Shown: positions 53,436-62,643 of the stretch, piece after piece
How positions within the stretch are numbered: position 1 is the stretch's first letter
How the letters are laid out: every line of letters begins with the position of its first letter
NCBI RefSeq assembly: GCF_013426915.1
Contig: NZ_AP023181.1
Span: forward strand, 186,001 to 250,000
DNA length: 64,000 bases
From: Paraburkholderia sp. PGU19
Lineage (GTDB): Bacteria > Pseudomonadota > Gammaproteobacteria > Burkholderiales > Burkholderiaceae
Direction of reading: 5' to 3'
The notes under the pieces: model-generated
Told to the model about the DNA's origin: nothing
Databases searched by the model: none
What the model saw: only the letters and a program-made list of their open reading frames with translations
Made by a program: the position numbers and the translations under genes

Positions 53436-53459
53436 AAAAAGGCGAGTCCTCGACTCGCC
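53436..53459 (-). terminator. Rho-independent terminator for the secreted-protein gene
   Basis: On the minus strand GGCGAGTC, loop GAG, GACTCGCC, then TTTTT. The stem is a perfect 8 bp. It lies about 50 bases past the stop of the gene at 53507-53857. Confidence 0.85.
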
Positions 53460-53506
53460 CTGTACGGCATTCTGATACCAACGAGCCGGTGTGCGTCCGA
53501 TGGTCC

Positions 53507-53857
53507 TTATTGCGTTTTCACGGTTGCGTCGGTCTTCGCGCCAGCGGCGTTCGCTTCGTTGCCTGTATCAGTCTTGGCCTTCCCGGCTCCTGCCTTGACA
53601 GCGTGTGTCTTCTTGCTCACCTTGTGTGCCTTGACCTTCGCGTGCGCGGCCGGAATCTTCTTGACGCCAGCTTCACCAGACGCCTTGCCGGCTGTCGTCT
53701 TCGTTGCGCCGGCTTGGGCTTCGGTGCCGGCCTTCAGGTCAGCCTTGCCAGCCTGAGCCGCCGTCGTCGCAGAGGTCGACGGTGCCGGTGCTGCAGTTTG
53801 TGCGAAAGCCGTCGAAACGAGCAGAGCGGAAGCCAGAGCAGCGAACATCGTCTTCAT
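53507..53857 (-). CDS. small secreted Ala/Lys/Thr-rich protein
   Basis: A 116-residue protein from ATG 53857 with GGAGA at a good distance. The signal peptide MKTMFAALASALLVSTAFAQ ends in a clean AFA-Q cleavage site. The mature part is low-complexity (Ala, Lys, Thr, Gly, Val), basic, with no Cys and almost no aromatic residues. It resembles small periplasmic acid-shock or histone-like exported proteins of Burkholderiaceae, without a firm family. A strong terminator follows. It appears to be an intact single-gene unit. Confidence 0.75.
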   Translation of the reverse strand: MKTMFAALASALLVSTAFAQTAAPAPSTSATTAAQAGKADLKAGTEAQAGATKTTAGKASGEAGVKKIPAAHAKVKAHKVSKKTHAVKAGAGKAKTDTGNEANAAGAKTDATVKTQ

Positions 53858-53989
53858 GTGATTCTCCATTTTTGTCGTGGCTGAAAAAGTTCAGCGCTGC
53901 CCCAATAACGCGACATTGTCGACATGGGTTGACGCTGAAATGGGAAAAATACGGGGCCTGTCGAGCGGTTTCCCTCGCGTCTCGAAGCG

Positions 53990-54205
53990 CTGGTCGCACA
54001 GGCCATCGCCTGCGAACTCGATGCGATCGGCGCGGGTGAGGGCGACATAGGCCTGTGCAGCGCCGCATGCGGAAGCGATCTGCTGTTCGGCGTTGCCGAA
54101 CTCGAAGTACGCGTGCCGGTCTTCGTCGGTAAAGCGCGGCAACGCATACAGTTCGTCGATTTCGGCACGTGTGAGGATCGAGAGGCGGTGCGAGGCGGTA
54201 ATGAG
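53990..54205 (-). pseudogene. Tn3-family transposase N-terminal fragment (DUF4158)
   Basis: The minus strand reads ASHRLSILTRAEIDELYALP, then RFTDEDRHAYFEFGNAEQQI and AAQAYVALTRA, matching the start of Tn3-type transposases. The remaining 900 residues are absent. The match ends close to the 5' region of the secreted-protein gene. Confidence 0.6.
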
Positions 54206-54382
54206 TTTATATTCTTGAACGCGCGCAAGAGGAAATCAGGGTTTCGCTTTGCGTGAGCGTGAGCGTGAGCTTGCTGGCTGGAGGCGGGCCTTGAACTGCC
54301 CTTGCAGAACGTAGCACAACCGGCCGATTCAACATTTCACCGTAACCGTGGCTTCAGCGGTTTTTATTTTGTAGGAGGAGCG

Positions 54383-54855
54383 ATGTCGAACAAGGAGAAT
54401 CCGATCGATGCCAAAGCCTTGGCGGCTGTCGGACCAGAACGCCTGGCGACACTGCTGGCCGGGGCGGGTATGACGAACCCGTGCATGCAGCGTCGGTTGC
54501 AATTCGAGCTGTCCGCACAAAAAGGCGAAAACATTGCCGCTGCCGTTCGCCAATGGATCAGCGAGTTCGGCGCGCAAACGTCGTTTCTCGACGCGGAACG
54601 ACCGAAGAGGGATGGGAGGTCATCTGCGTTTTCGACGAGGCGTGCTCCGATCTGGTCAGGGCAAGCGTCGACGCAGACGTCGAGCCGGTGGAACTCGCCA
54701 CGAAAGTTGTCGCGGCGATCATCTCCGACCAGTACGGAGAGTACCGTGCCCTGATTCGGGCTATTGCATCCGCACAGCCGTGGGCACCTGCCTACGTCTC
54801 TGACCTGAAGGTCTTGCTTCCAGCGATTGCTGGACAAGCCGCCCGGTCCGAATAG
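54383..54855 (+). pseudogene. DUF6880-like protein with internal deletion and frameshift
   Basis: From ATG 54383 (AGGAGG directly upstream) the frame reads DAKALAAVGPERLATLLAGA, then MQRRLQFELSAQKGENIAAAVRQWI. In another frame it continues GWEVICVFDEACSDLVRASV to YVSDLKVLLPAIAG. Together these are the two ends of a helical DUF6880-type protein, normally several hundred residues long, so the middle is missing. Family from memory of motifs. Confidence 0.5.
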
Positions 54856-55136
54856 CGAACGCAGCAACTATTTGCAGTGCGCCTTGCAGGAACTCGATTC
54901 CCTGTCTGCAACATAGTTTGGTTCGCGATTTTCGCTACTGCGTAGTCCCGGAGTGCCTTGTCTGGCAAGCCTTTGATGAGGATTTTTAGTTTTCGGGGCG
55001 TGGGCGAAAATAGCCAGGGTAGTCAAAGTCCCGCCAAAGCCAAGCGGGACAAGGAACTCCGTTTACAGTGCCGTGGCTGGGTTCCGTCACGCAACCTGGT
55101 AAGCGCTTCCTTGGCCCACCCGGCCCGGCGCGTGTG

Positions 55137-55243
55137 CCCTATAAGAGTTGGCGCTGCGTTCCTATAAGAAGCGTCCATCGCCGTATAAGGTCTCGGCCTC
55201 GTCTCCTATAAGTTTAGGCAGTGCGTGGCGGTCACCCTATAGA
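55137..55243. repeat. iteron-like array of five CTATAAG motifs
   Basis: CTATAAG or a one-base variant occurs at 55139, 55162, 55183 (GTATAAG), 55206 and 55237 (CTATAGA). The first four are spaced 23, 21 and 23 bases, about two helical turns; the last is 31 away. Most copies are preceded by C or CC. The sequences between copies are unrelated, so this is motif spacing rather than a tandem duplication. Arrays like this are typical of plasmid replication origins, but no rep gene is in the window. Confidence 0.55.
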
Positions 55244-55257
55244 AAAGTAGTCCTCTT

Positions 55258-55485
55258 TCAGTGCTTGGAAAACGAACGCATGCGTCCCGAATGCGCACTG
55301 TGGGGGCGGTTGGTGAAATGGGTGAGTAGCAAGTAAGCACGGTCGAGTTCGCCGCAATCCTGTTTCTGCCGCGCAATGGTCTCAATCGCGTGAAGCAGAT
55401 GCTCGGCCAGTTCGAACTCTCCTTCCTGGCAAGCTCTTGCAAAGGTGGCGAATACATCCTCATGCAGAGTGCGGTGAATAGTCAT
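55258..55485 (-). CDS. small conserved hypothetical protein
   Basis: A 75-residue protein starting at ATG 55485. Its first 55 residues (TLHEDVFATFARACQEGEFELAEHLLHAIETIAR) form two amphipathic helices like a TPR unit, followed by LDRAYLLL. The last 15 residues are less regular. It is adjacent to the iteron-like array. Similar small proteins occur singly in Burkholderiaceae; function is unknown. Confidence 0.5.
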   Translation of the reverse strand: MTIHRTLHEDVFATFARACQEGEFELAEHLLHAIETIARQKQDCGELDRAYLLLTHFTNRPHSAHSGRMRSFSKH

Positions 55486-55511
55486 GATGACGCCCTCCAG
55501 ATATCCACTGA

Positions 55512-55934
55512 TTGAAGTATGGACCCTTCAACCGTGGAAAGGGCAGGTGTTTTTTGTGCACCAGACCTGACCTTATTCGGCAGGATGCAGCGGATGTAGG
55601 GGAACTCGTGAATCAGGCCCTTCCATGCCTTGTTGACGGTCTCTTCCGAGAAGCCCGCACGCAGATCCGGTTCGAGACATGGCGCTGGAAAGAGGGCGTC
55701 TTGAGTCAGGAGAAAGCGGACGGCATGTATGTGAACGTTGATCACGAGGAGGGCGGTCGCGTGCGCCTGACCACGCGCCAAGGCAACGAACGTCACGCCA
55801 ACAAAGATGCGACAGTGATTACCGTCAAATCTGTGAGCAGCCGAACGCCGATCCCCCAAATGACCCCACCGGTGATCTTCCAAAGAAAACCGGATACGCC
55901 TTTCGGAAAATCGACGACGAATACGCAGTTTTGA
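55512..55934 (+). CDS. uncertain hypothetical ORF
   Basis: A 140-residue open frame with some protein-like stretches (LVNQALPCLVDGLFREARTQ, GMYVNVDHEEGGRVRLTTRQ). The opposite strand is also open for 133 codons, and I cannot tell which, if either, is coding. No family or ribosome site recognised. Confidence 0.2.
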   Translation: MKYGPFNRGKGRCFLCTRPDLIRQDAADVGELVNQALPCLVDGLFREARTQIRFETWRWKEGVLSQEKADGMYVNVDHEEGGRVRLTTRQGNERHANKDATVITVKSVSSRTPIPQMTPPVIFQRKPDTPFGKSTTNTQF

Positions 55935-56003
55935 CGCCGAATGTGCTAGACGCGCTGTCGGTACAAAAAGGCATCCACGGGACCAACCGCGCGACGCCTG
56001 CGT

Positions 56004-56104
56004 TCAATGAGCCTTCTTCGGCGCCTCGATGATTTCGATCACGTCAAGCGCGCGGAAGTCGTCCGGATTGCTTGTGAGCAGCGCCAGACGATGTTCATGC
56101 GCTT
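56004..56104 (-). pseudogene. PIN-domain (VapC-like) toxin C-terminal fragment
   Basis: The minus strand reads AHEHRLALLTSNPDDFRALD followed by VIEIIEAPKKAH and a stop. LLTSNPDDFRAL is the last active-site region of PIN nucleases (usual form LvT.n..dF). The upstream catalytic residues are missing. Confidence 0.5.
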
Positions 56105-56181
56105 ATAGCGCGGGCGGGGATTGCGACCGGCGTGCTTCATCATGATGGCGAGCAAGCCAAACGACTGAGCCGTTCCGCGCG

Positions 56182-56626
56182 TCACTTCCAGCACGGGGTA
56201 ATCGTTCGAATCATGCAAAATCTGGCGATTATTTCGGGAAAGTGCCGATCGCTCAACGACTTACAGATCAGCGTCGAGCCATCCGGAGAAAATTTAAGTG
56301 AATTGATGCCAGATAGCTCGTTCTCCGCTTGCGCCGAATGCGCTCCTGTGACGATCTTCCTGAGCGCGTGGTCCGAGATGCGAATCACGTACACGTCGCT
56401 CAGAGAGCCACGATTGGGATCATTCGAATCGGCATTCGCGGCCGGGGCGCAGGCGCGTGAAGGTGACCAGACTACCATCAGGGGAAACAACCGGGCTCCC
56501 GTCGGGGCCGTCGGTAGCTCCCGATGCGTTGCGGTAGACAAGGTTTCCGTGCTGGACGACGACGGATTGAGCGTAGGCCGCCACAGCGGCAAACGCCAGC
56601 CCGGATGCGAGAATCGTTCGTTTCAT
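56182..56626 (-). pseudogene. secreted WD40/TolB-like protein, frameshifted and truncated
   Basis: From ATG 56626 a signal peptide (MKRTILASGLAFAAVAAYAQ) is followed by GSPVVSPDGSLVTFTRLRP. After a shift near 56460 another frame gives LSDVYVIRISDHALRKIVTG and GINSLKFSPDGSTLICKS. SPDGSxLxF is the PD40 repeat of periplasmic beta-propellers. Only about 145 residues remain of what should be 300 or more. Confidence 0.6.
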
Positions 56627-56709
56627 GATGAACGGGAGACGATATGGGCGCAAGGACTGACTAATTGCCGCCGATGAGCGAGTCTAATCCATTCCCCTGT
56701 TTCAGGCTC

Positions 56710-57525
56710 TCAAAACTGGTATAACTCGGCCGGATTTTCGACAAGTATCTTGTGGCTAATCCCGTCGCTATTCGCTAGCTGCATCGCCCAGTCGAGCATG
56801 CGGGTGTCGTCCGGAACGGGCTTCACGTTGGGGTGAGGCCAGTTCGATGCCCACACGCTGCGCTCGGGAAAACGTGTCGAAAGCGTGCGCACGAGCCACG
56901 ACACGTCATCGAAATCAGGCGCGCCGTCGCGCGAGCTTTCATAGGGCGCGGACAGCTTGATCCAGCAATGCGGCCCGTCGAGCAGGCGGCACAATGACGC
57001 GAAACCTTCGCTTTCCAGTGTGACGGGCGCGAGAAACTTGCCGAGATGATCGATGACGAGTTTCGACGGCAAGCTCGCGAGCATCGCTTCATGCTGCGGC
57101 AGGGTGTTCCCGTCAAGCTGGAGGTTGATGTTCCAGCCCATCGGTGCGATGCGCGCCGACATATCCGCGAGCCCATCCCATGGCAGCAGGCCGCCCGGAA
57201 GCATCATGAATCGCACGCCACGGATGCCGGCATCGTGCAGGCGCTGCAGTTCGTCATCGCTAATATTGGGCGGCACGACCGCGATGCCACGCGCACCGTC
57301 GCCGAGTTGCGCGATCGCGGCGAGCGTGCAACGGTTGTCGAAGCCGTACCCGGTCGGCTGCACGACGATCGCACGCGAGAAGCCGAGCCCACGCTGCACG
57401 TTCCGATATGCGGATGCGGGCGCTAGAGGAGGTTTGAACGTCGCGCTCGCGGCTAACGGATAGCCTTCCTCGTATACGTGGATGTGGCAGTCACATGCGT
57501 TTTCGAAGCCGATCGGAGGATTCAT
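56710..57525 (-). CDS. amidohydrolase-superfamily hydrolase (PDC hydrolase / lactonase type)
   Basis: A 271-residue TIM-barrel hydrolase of the COG3618 group: CDCHIHVYEEGYP with the HxH motif near residue 13, FSRAIVVQPTGYGFDN, KLVIDHLGKF and VWASNWPHPN with the late Asn/Asp metal position. Relatives hydrolyse 2-pyrone-4,6-dicarboxylate, galactarolactones or fucono-lactones. Its ATG overlaps the stop of the dehydrogenase gene by 4 bases, and it closes the TRAP operon, so it probably opens a lactone formed from a transported sugar acid or aromatic derivative. Confidence 0.82.
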   Translation of the reverse strand: MNPPIGFENACDCHIHVYEEGYPLAASATFKPPLAPASAYRNVQRGLGFSRAIVVQPTGYGFDNRCTLAAIAQLGDGARGIAVVPPNISDDELQRLHDAGIRGVRFMMLPGGLLPWDGLADMSARIAPMGWNINLQLDGNTLPQHEAMLASLPSKLVIDHLGKFLAPVTLESEGFASLCRLLDGPHCWIKLSAPYESSRDGAPDFDDVSWLVRTLSTRFPERSVWASNWPHPNVKPVPDDTRMLDWAMQLANSDGISHKILVENPAELYQF

Positions 57526-58529
57526 CGCGCGCCTGCCGGTATGGCGAAGCCCGAGAGACGGAATGCGTGTGCCGCATTCACGGCGCCGGGGGGCATGCGA
57601 CCATGAAACAGTGCTTCTGTTTGCGCGACCGTCTCCATCGATTGATGCTCAATGGCGCCCGGCGTCAGCCCACCGATGTGCGGCGTCGCGATCACGCGCG
57701 AGTGGGCAGCCAACGAAGGCGAGGGCATCTGATCCGCCGCGCGGCCCACGTCGAGCGCGCATCCTGCCAGATGACCGTGCTCCAGCGCGGCAAGCAGCGC
57801 GGCATCGTCGACGAGTTCGCCGCGCGCCGCATTGATGAAATACGCGCCGCGCTTCATCGTCGCGAAGGCGCGCGCGTTCATCAGGTTCGCGGTCTGCGGC
57901 GTGGCGGGCGCGAGGCATATAACGAAATCGGCCTCGGCGAGCAGGTCATCCATGCCGACCTGATGCACGCGCGCATCGCCGATTGTGGCGTATGGATCGG
58001 ACACGATGACGCGCATGCCGAATGCCAAAGCGAGGTCGCACAGATAGCGTGATATCTGACCATACCCGATCACACCAAAGGTGCTGCCGCGCAACTCGCG
58101 GCCCATCTTCGGCGCGGGCGCTTCGTGGCGGTGATATGCCTGCGCATACGAGGTCGTGCCGCGTGCGAGATCGAGCATCGCGCCGATCACCCACTCCGAC
58201 ACGGACGGCACGAAGCCCGCGCTCGCCTGCGTGACGAGCACGCCTAGTTCGCTCGCAGCATCGACATCAATCGTGCGGATATCCACCGCGCAGCGCACGA
58301 AGGCGGCCAGCTTCGGCAGTGCTTCGAACAACGCGCGCGTTGCGGGCGTCTGCCGGTAAGCGATGATGACATCGGCATCGCGCGCGGCGTCGGCGAGTTC
58401 AGCTTGCGTCAGTTCGCGATCTTCGGTGTTGTACGTGACGTCGGCGAACTTCGCGAGCGCCGCTGCCGCGCGTGCGCCGAAGTAATGATCCAGCATGTGC
58501 CGGGGATGAGTCACGAATACCTTGTTCAT
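57522..58529 (-). CDS. D-2-hydroxyacid dehydrogenase, NAD-dependent
   Basis: A 335-residue protein from ATG 58529 (AAGGAT just upstream); longer readings run into the LacI gene. The Rossmann motif is FGVIGYGQISRYL, with FINAARGELVDDAAL (catalytic Arg) and VIATPHIGGLTPGA (catalytic His). It belongs to the phosphoglycerate/glyoxylate reductase family and would interconvert a 2-hydroxy acid and a 2-oxo acid. It lies 22 bases after the LacI gene and overlaps the hydrolase gene, so it belongs to the operon. Confidence 0.87.
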   Translation of the reverse strand: MNKVFVTHPRHMLDHYFGARAAAALAKFADVTYNTEDRELTQAELADAARDADVIIAYRQTPATRALFEALPKLAAFVRCAVDIRTIDVDAASELGVLVTQASAGFVPSVSEWVIGAMLDLARGTTSYAQAYHRHEAPAPKMGRELRGSTFGVIGYGQISRYLCDLALAFGMRVIVSDPYATIGDARVHQVGMDDLLAEADFVICLAPATPQTANLMNARAFATMKRGAYFINAARGELVDDAALLAALEHGHLAGCALDVGRAADQMPSPSLAAHSRVIATPHIGGLTPGAIEHQSMETVAQTEALFHGRMPPGAVNAAHAFRLSGFAIPAGAR

Positions 58530-58551
58530 ATCCTTATCCTGTCTTTCTGGC

Positions 58552-59613
58552 TTACTTCGATTTCGCCGCAGTTTTCCCCAGGCGCGAGACCGATTCGCGC
58601 TCCACGAGCGTGATATCCGTGAAGAGCGCCTGCTCCGATGCGGGCATGGGTTCGTCGTGCGGACGCATCGCGCGCTCGACCATCGCGGCGGCCATCGCCG
58701 GTACGGGGAGTTGCACGGTCGTGAGCGCGGGATTAGAGATTGCTGCGAGGAAATGCCCGTCCATGCCGACGATCGACACGTCCTCCGGCACCCGCAAGCC
58801 ACACTCACGCAGGCCTGCCATGAGGCCGAGCGCCATCAGGTCGTTGACGGCGACGATGCCCGTCGGGCGCGCGTCGTCTTGCGCGAGCAGGCGCGCGAGT
58901 GCGCGGCCATTCTCGGCGATCATCGAATCGCCGTATTCGTTTACCGGGCCACTGTCGAGCACGCGTGCGTACTCCGACAGCCCCGCATCGTGCGCCGCCG
59001 TGAGAAAGCCGTTGATCTTGTCGCTGCGGCTCATCGTCATGCCGGTCAACGTGGCGAAGGCGAGCCGCTTGTGACCGTGCGCGATAAGGTGGCGCGTCGC
59101 GATGCGCGCTGCTTCGAAGTTGTCCGGGGTGACGTGTTCAACGCGTGTGGTCTCGCCTTCCGTTGCGCGGCGATCGTAGCTGACGACGACCATGCCGCGT
59201 TCGACGGCGGTTTCCAGATGGCGCTCGTTCGCCAGCGACGAGATCACGATCACGCGCCGTACGCCCTGGGACAGCAAATCCTCGAAGAACGACGCTTCCT
59301 TGGCAGGATCGCGATACGTATTGCCGATCATCACGCGATAGCCGTAGCGCTCCTGTGCATACGTTTCGACCTCACGTGCGATATAGCCGTACATCGGATT
59401 GGCGATGGACGGCACCAGCAGCCCGATGAGCGGCGTTTGCCCCGTCTTGAGCTGACGCGCGAGCGTGCTTGGCCTGTATTGCAGCGCGCTCATCGCGGCC
59501 TGCACGCGCGCGAGCGTTTCCTGGCGCATCTGACCGGTGCGGCCGTTGAGCACGTTCGATACCGTGCTCACGGAAACACCGGCCTCGCGGGCGACATCCT
59601 GAATGGTGCTCAT
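58552..59613 (-). CDS. LacI-family transcriptional regulator
   Basis: A 353-residue LacI protein with the N-terminal helix-turn-helix TIQDVAREAGVSVSTVSNVLNGR and hinge YRPSTLARQLKTGQT, then a periplasmic-binding-like ligand domain (LIGLLVPSIANPMYG, GIVAVNDLMALGLM, VSIVGMDGH). It lies inside the operon, between the permease and dehydrogenase genes. The nested palindrome at 62644-62677 upstream of the binding-protein gene is its likely operator. Effector likely the transported acid or a catabolite. Confidence 0.9.
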   Translation of the reverse strand: MSTIQDVAREAGVSVSTVSNVLNGRTGQMRQETLARVQAAMSALQYRPSTLARQLKTGQTPLIGLLVPSIANPMYGYIAREVETYAQERYGYRVMIGNTYRDPAKEASFFEDLLSQGVRRVIVISSLANERHLETAVERGMVVVSYDRRATEGETTRVEHVTPDNFEAARIATRHLIAHGHKRLAFATLTGMTMSRSDKINGFLTAAHDAGLSEYARVLDSGPVNEYGDSMIAENGRALARLLAQDDARPTGIVAVNDLMALGLMAGLRECGLRVPEDVSIVGMDGHFLAAISNPALTTVQLPVPAMAAAMVERAMRPHDEPMPASEQALFTDITLVERESVSRLGKTAAKSK

Positions 59614-59632
59614 AAGGTTTTACATCTGCCGG

Positions 59633-61528
59633 CTACAGGCCGAGCCGGGTCGGCAACCACAACGAAAAGGATGGCACCAGAATCAGCACCACGAGTGCGA
59701 TGCACAGCACCAGCAGATATTTGACCATAGGACGCGCGACGGCTTTCACTTCCGTTCCGGTAATGGCACAGGTCGCAAACAGGCCCAGCCCAAGGGGCGG
59801 CGCGAACAAACCCAGACCCATCGCGACGACGATCACCGTGCCGAAATGCAGCGGGTTGATGCCGAGCTGCGAGGCAATCGGGGTGAGGAGGGGCCCGAAG
59901 ATGATGAGCGCGGGAGCGCCTTCCAGCACGGCGCCGAACACGATCATGATCAGCACGGACAGCAGCAGAAACATCGTCGGTCCGTATTGATGTGCGAAGG
60001 CAATCATCGAATCGGAAACGAGCGCGGGAATCTGCTCGATGGTCAGCGCGAACGACACGCTGGAGGCCGCCGCGACGATGAACAGGATGCCGCTTGCCAT
60101 CGACGCCGAGCGCACAAATACGCGTGCAACCGATTTCGGCGTGAGTTCGCGAAACGCCAGCCAGCCGACGAGAAGCGCATAGACCACAGCAAAAGCAGAG
60201 ACTTCCGTCGACGTCGCGATGCCCGACGTCACACCCTTGCCGATCATAGTGATCATGACGAGCGCGACCAACGCGCCGCCGAGCAGCGGCATCCATGCGC
60301 GCGGATGGGTAAGCACATCGACGAGATTGATGCGGCGCCCGTAAATCACCGCGACGATCGCCAGCGACACAGCGAGGACGGCGGCCGGCACGACGCCCGC
60401 GAGGAACAGCCCGGCAATCGAAATGTTCGCGACGAAGCCCATGATGATCATGTTCACGCAGGGCGGAATGGTTTCCGCCATCACGGCGCTGCAGGCAAGC
60501 AACGCTGCGGCTTCGTTCGGATCTTCCTTGCTCTGGCGCACAGCCGGCATCACGACACCGCCGACGGCTGCGATATCCGCAAGCTTCGAGCCGGACACGC
60601 CCGAGAAAAATGCCGTCGCCAGGATCGTGATGAGGCCGAGCCCGCCGCGCACACGCCCGAAAATCCGCAGCAGCAGTTCGATCAGTCGCACCGACATGCC
60701 GTTGGTTTCCATCAGCAGTCCGGCCAGCACGAAGAACGGAATCGCAAGCAACACGAAGTGGTCGGTACCGGCCATCACTTGCTGCGAGTAGACGAGCATC
60801 GGTAGTGACGGTTCCGCGAGGAAGTACAGCAGCGCCGAGAACGCGAGCACGAAGCCGATTGGCACGCCGAGCACCAGTCCGCCGACGAATCCGGCCAGCA
60901 GCAGTAAGCCGGGCTTGAGCGCAAGAGTGGGCACGAAGGCGTTCCATGCCAACACAGCCGCCGCGAGCAGTACGCAGCCGATCAACGTACCGACCACGGT
61001 CTTGCGCGCGCCGTTGAGCGCGTTGGCGAGCGCGAACACCGTCATGAACACGCTGCCGATAACGACGGGATACACGTTGATCCACGCGGGAAGGCCGCTA
61101 GGCGTCATCTGACTATAGGAATCGACCAGCAGCAGGCACGACGACACGCACAGATTTCCCGCGACGCCTGCGATCACCCAGTGTCCGACGTGAACGAGCA
61201 CGGGCTGCCAGCGCGTGGGTAGCATGCCGCGAAACAGGTCGACGCCGACGTGCTGGCTGCGCGCGAGCACCGTGGCGGCGCCGAAGAAGACCAGCACGAT
61301 CATCAGCGCGCCGGCGACTTCCTCGGCCCAGTCGAATGGATCGTGCAGGAAATAGCGGTAGACCACGGAGAGGAACACCACGAGCACATCGACCGCTAGC
61401 ACGGCCGCGCACAGGTTTTCGATCCAGTGCATGAGGCGCGCGAGGCCGCGCGTGAGCACCGTCTCATGGCCGAAGCACGGCGAAACGGGTTGCGCCTCCG
61501 GTCCGGGCGTTGCGGAGAAAGTGGTCAT
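59633..61528 (-). CDS. TRAP transporter fused permease (DctQ-DctM)
   Basis: A 631-residue inner-membrane protein. The first 190 residues form the four-helix small subunit (RYFLHDPFDWAEEVAGALMIVLVFFGAA). From about residue 200 the 12-helix large subunit follows (GLVLGVPIGFVLAFSALLYF, FFSGVSGSKLADIAAVGGVVMPA, GLGLFAPPLGLGLFATCAITG). Fused QM proteins are a standard TRAP variant. With the binding protein 15 bases upstream it makes a complete sodium-dependent importer for an organic acid. Confidence 0.92.
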   Translation of the reverse strand: MTTFSATPGPEAQPVSPCFGHETVLTRGLARLMHWIENLCAAVLAVDVLVVFLSVVYRYFLHDPFDWAEEVAGALMIVLVFFGAATVLARSQHVGVDLFRGMLPTRWQPVLVHVGHWVIAGVAGNLCVSSCLLLVDSYSQMTPSGLPAWINVYPVVIGSVFMTVFALANALNGARKTVVGTLIGCVLLAAAVLAWNAFVPTLALKPGLLLLAGFVGGLVLGVPIGFVLAFSALLYFLAEPSLPMLVYSQQVMAGTDHFVLLAIPFFVLAGLLMETNGMSVRLIELLLRIFGRVRGGLGLITILATAFFSGVSGSKLADIAAVGGVVMPAVRQSKEDPNEAAALLACSAVMAETIPPCVNMIIMGFVANISIAGLFLAGVVPAAVLAVSLAIVAVIYGRRINLVDVLTHPRAWMPLLGGALVALVMITMIGKGVTSGIATSTEVSAFAVVYALLVGWLAFRELTPKSVARVFVRSASMASGILFIVAAASSVSFALTIEQIPALVSDSMIAFAHQYGPTMFLLLSVLIMIVFGAVLEGAPALIIFGPLLTPIASQLGINPLHFGTVIVVAMGLGLFAPPLGLGLFATCAITGTEVKAVARPMVKYLLVLCIALVVLILVPSFSLWLPTRLGL

Positions 61529-61543
61529 GGTTTGCCTGCCTCG

Positions 61544-62575
61544 TTAGCCGCGCGCTGCGACGATGGCACTGAAGAGGGGCGCGGTCGCGGGATACTGCTT
61601 CGAGAAGTTCGCGTACAACTGCGACTGCATTTCGCCGCGCGCGGTGTCGCGATCGGCTTTCGACATCGGATAGAACGTCATGCCGCGCTTCTTCAACTCC
61701 TGCTCGGCGCTGGCAGCCGTCTGGATCGCTGCGACGCGCTGCGTCGCGGTCGCGTCTTGCGCCGCTTTCTGAAAAGCGGGGCGCAGATTCTCCGGAATCT
61801 TCGCAAGCGCGCGGCGGCCCATCACGGTGACGATCGGGCTGAAGACGTGCTGCGTTTGCCAGCACGACTTCACGACTTCGTCGAACTTGCTCGCCAGCAC
61901 GGTCGCGCAGTCGTGCTCGAAGCCATCGACGACGCCAGTTTGCGCAGCCATGTACAACTCGCCGATGGGAATCGGCGTTGGTACCGCGCCCATCAGCTTG
62001 AAGGTTTCCATGAAGGCGGGCGTGGGCAGCACGCGCAGCTTCACACCCTTGATATCGGCGAGCGATTGCGTGGGCTTCTTCGTGAATACGTTGCGCGCGC
62101 CGAAGGAGTAGCCCCAAGCGACGACTGAGCAGCCCGCACGCTGTTGCAACATGCTGTCGAACGATTTGCCGACCGTGCCGTCCATGGCGCGCCCGACATG
62201 GTCGAAGTTGTCGAACACATAGCCGAGATCGAGCATGCCGAGTTCCGGCAGCACGGTCGCCCAGATCGACGAGCCGGTGACCATCATGTCGACGGCACCG
62301 ACCTTCACCTGTTGAACGACATCGCTTTCCTTGCCGAGCTGGCTGTTCGGGAAATAGTCGATCCGAATCTGGTCGCCGACGCTCGCCTTCAGGTTGGCAG
62401 CGAGGTTTTGATACCACACGTAATGCGCGGCGTTTTCGTTTGCGGGCATCGAGGACGACAGCCGCAACGTGGCCGTCGGCTGGGCGCGTACGATCGCGGG
62501 AAAGCCCGCGATCGCCGCTGCGAGCGAGGCCATCGAGGCCGTTTCTATGAAACGTCGCCGGGAAATGGATTGCAT
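61544..62575 (-). CDS. TRAP transporter substrate-binding protein (DctP)
   Basis: A 343-residue periplasmic binding protein. The signal peptide has a twin-arginine-like start (SRRRFIETASMASLAAAIAG) and AIVRAQ cleavage. DctP features include FPNSQLGKESDVVQQVKVGAVDMMV, IKGVKLRVLPTPAFMETFKLMGAVPTPIP (containing the conserved Arg that binds the substrate carboxylate) and GVVDGFEHD. It is the first gene of the minus-strand operon. The ligand should be a carboxylate such as a sugar acid or aromatic acid. Confidence 0.92.
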   Translation of the reverse strand: MQSISRRRFIETASMASLAAAIAGFPAIVRAQPTATLRLSSSMPANENAAHYVWYQNLAANLKASVGDQIRIDYFPNSQLGKESDVVQQVKVGAVDMMVTGSSIWATVLPELGMLDLGYVFDNFDHVGRAMDGTVGKSFDSMLQQRAGCSVVAWGYSFGARNVFTKKPTQSLADIKGVKLRVLPTPAFMETFKLMGAVPTPIPIGELYMAAQTGVVDGFEHDCATVLASKFDEVVKSCWQTQHVFSPIVTVMGRRALAKIPENLRPAFQKAAQDATATQRVAAIQTAASAEQELKKRGMTFYPMSKADRDTARGEMQSQLYANFSKQYPATAPLFSAIVAARG

Positions 62576-62643
62576 GGTGTTGTCTCCTGGATGCCGCTCT
62601 GAGTGCGGGCGTTGTGTTCAGCGCGACACGGTAGGGAGGCGCA

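Noticed and set aside
55137..55243. CRISPR array at the CTATAAG repeats
   Set aside because: The repeated unit is only 7-8 bases and the spacing about 22 bases, far too short for repeat plus spacer; iterons fit better.
59603..61085. 400-codon plus-strand frame and 491-codon second minus-strand frame over the TRAP permease
   Set aside because: Both are shadows: the products are Arg/His/Asp-rich and have no membrane or enzyme motif, while the chosen frame gives a normal TRAP permease.
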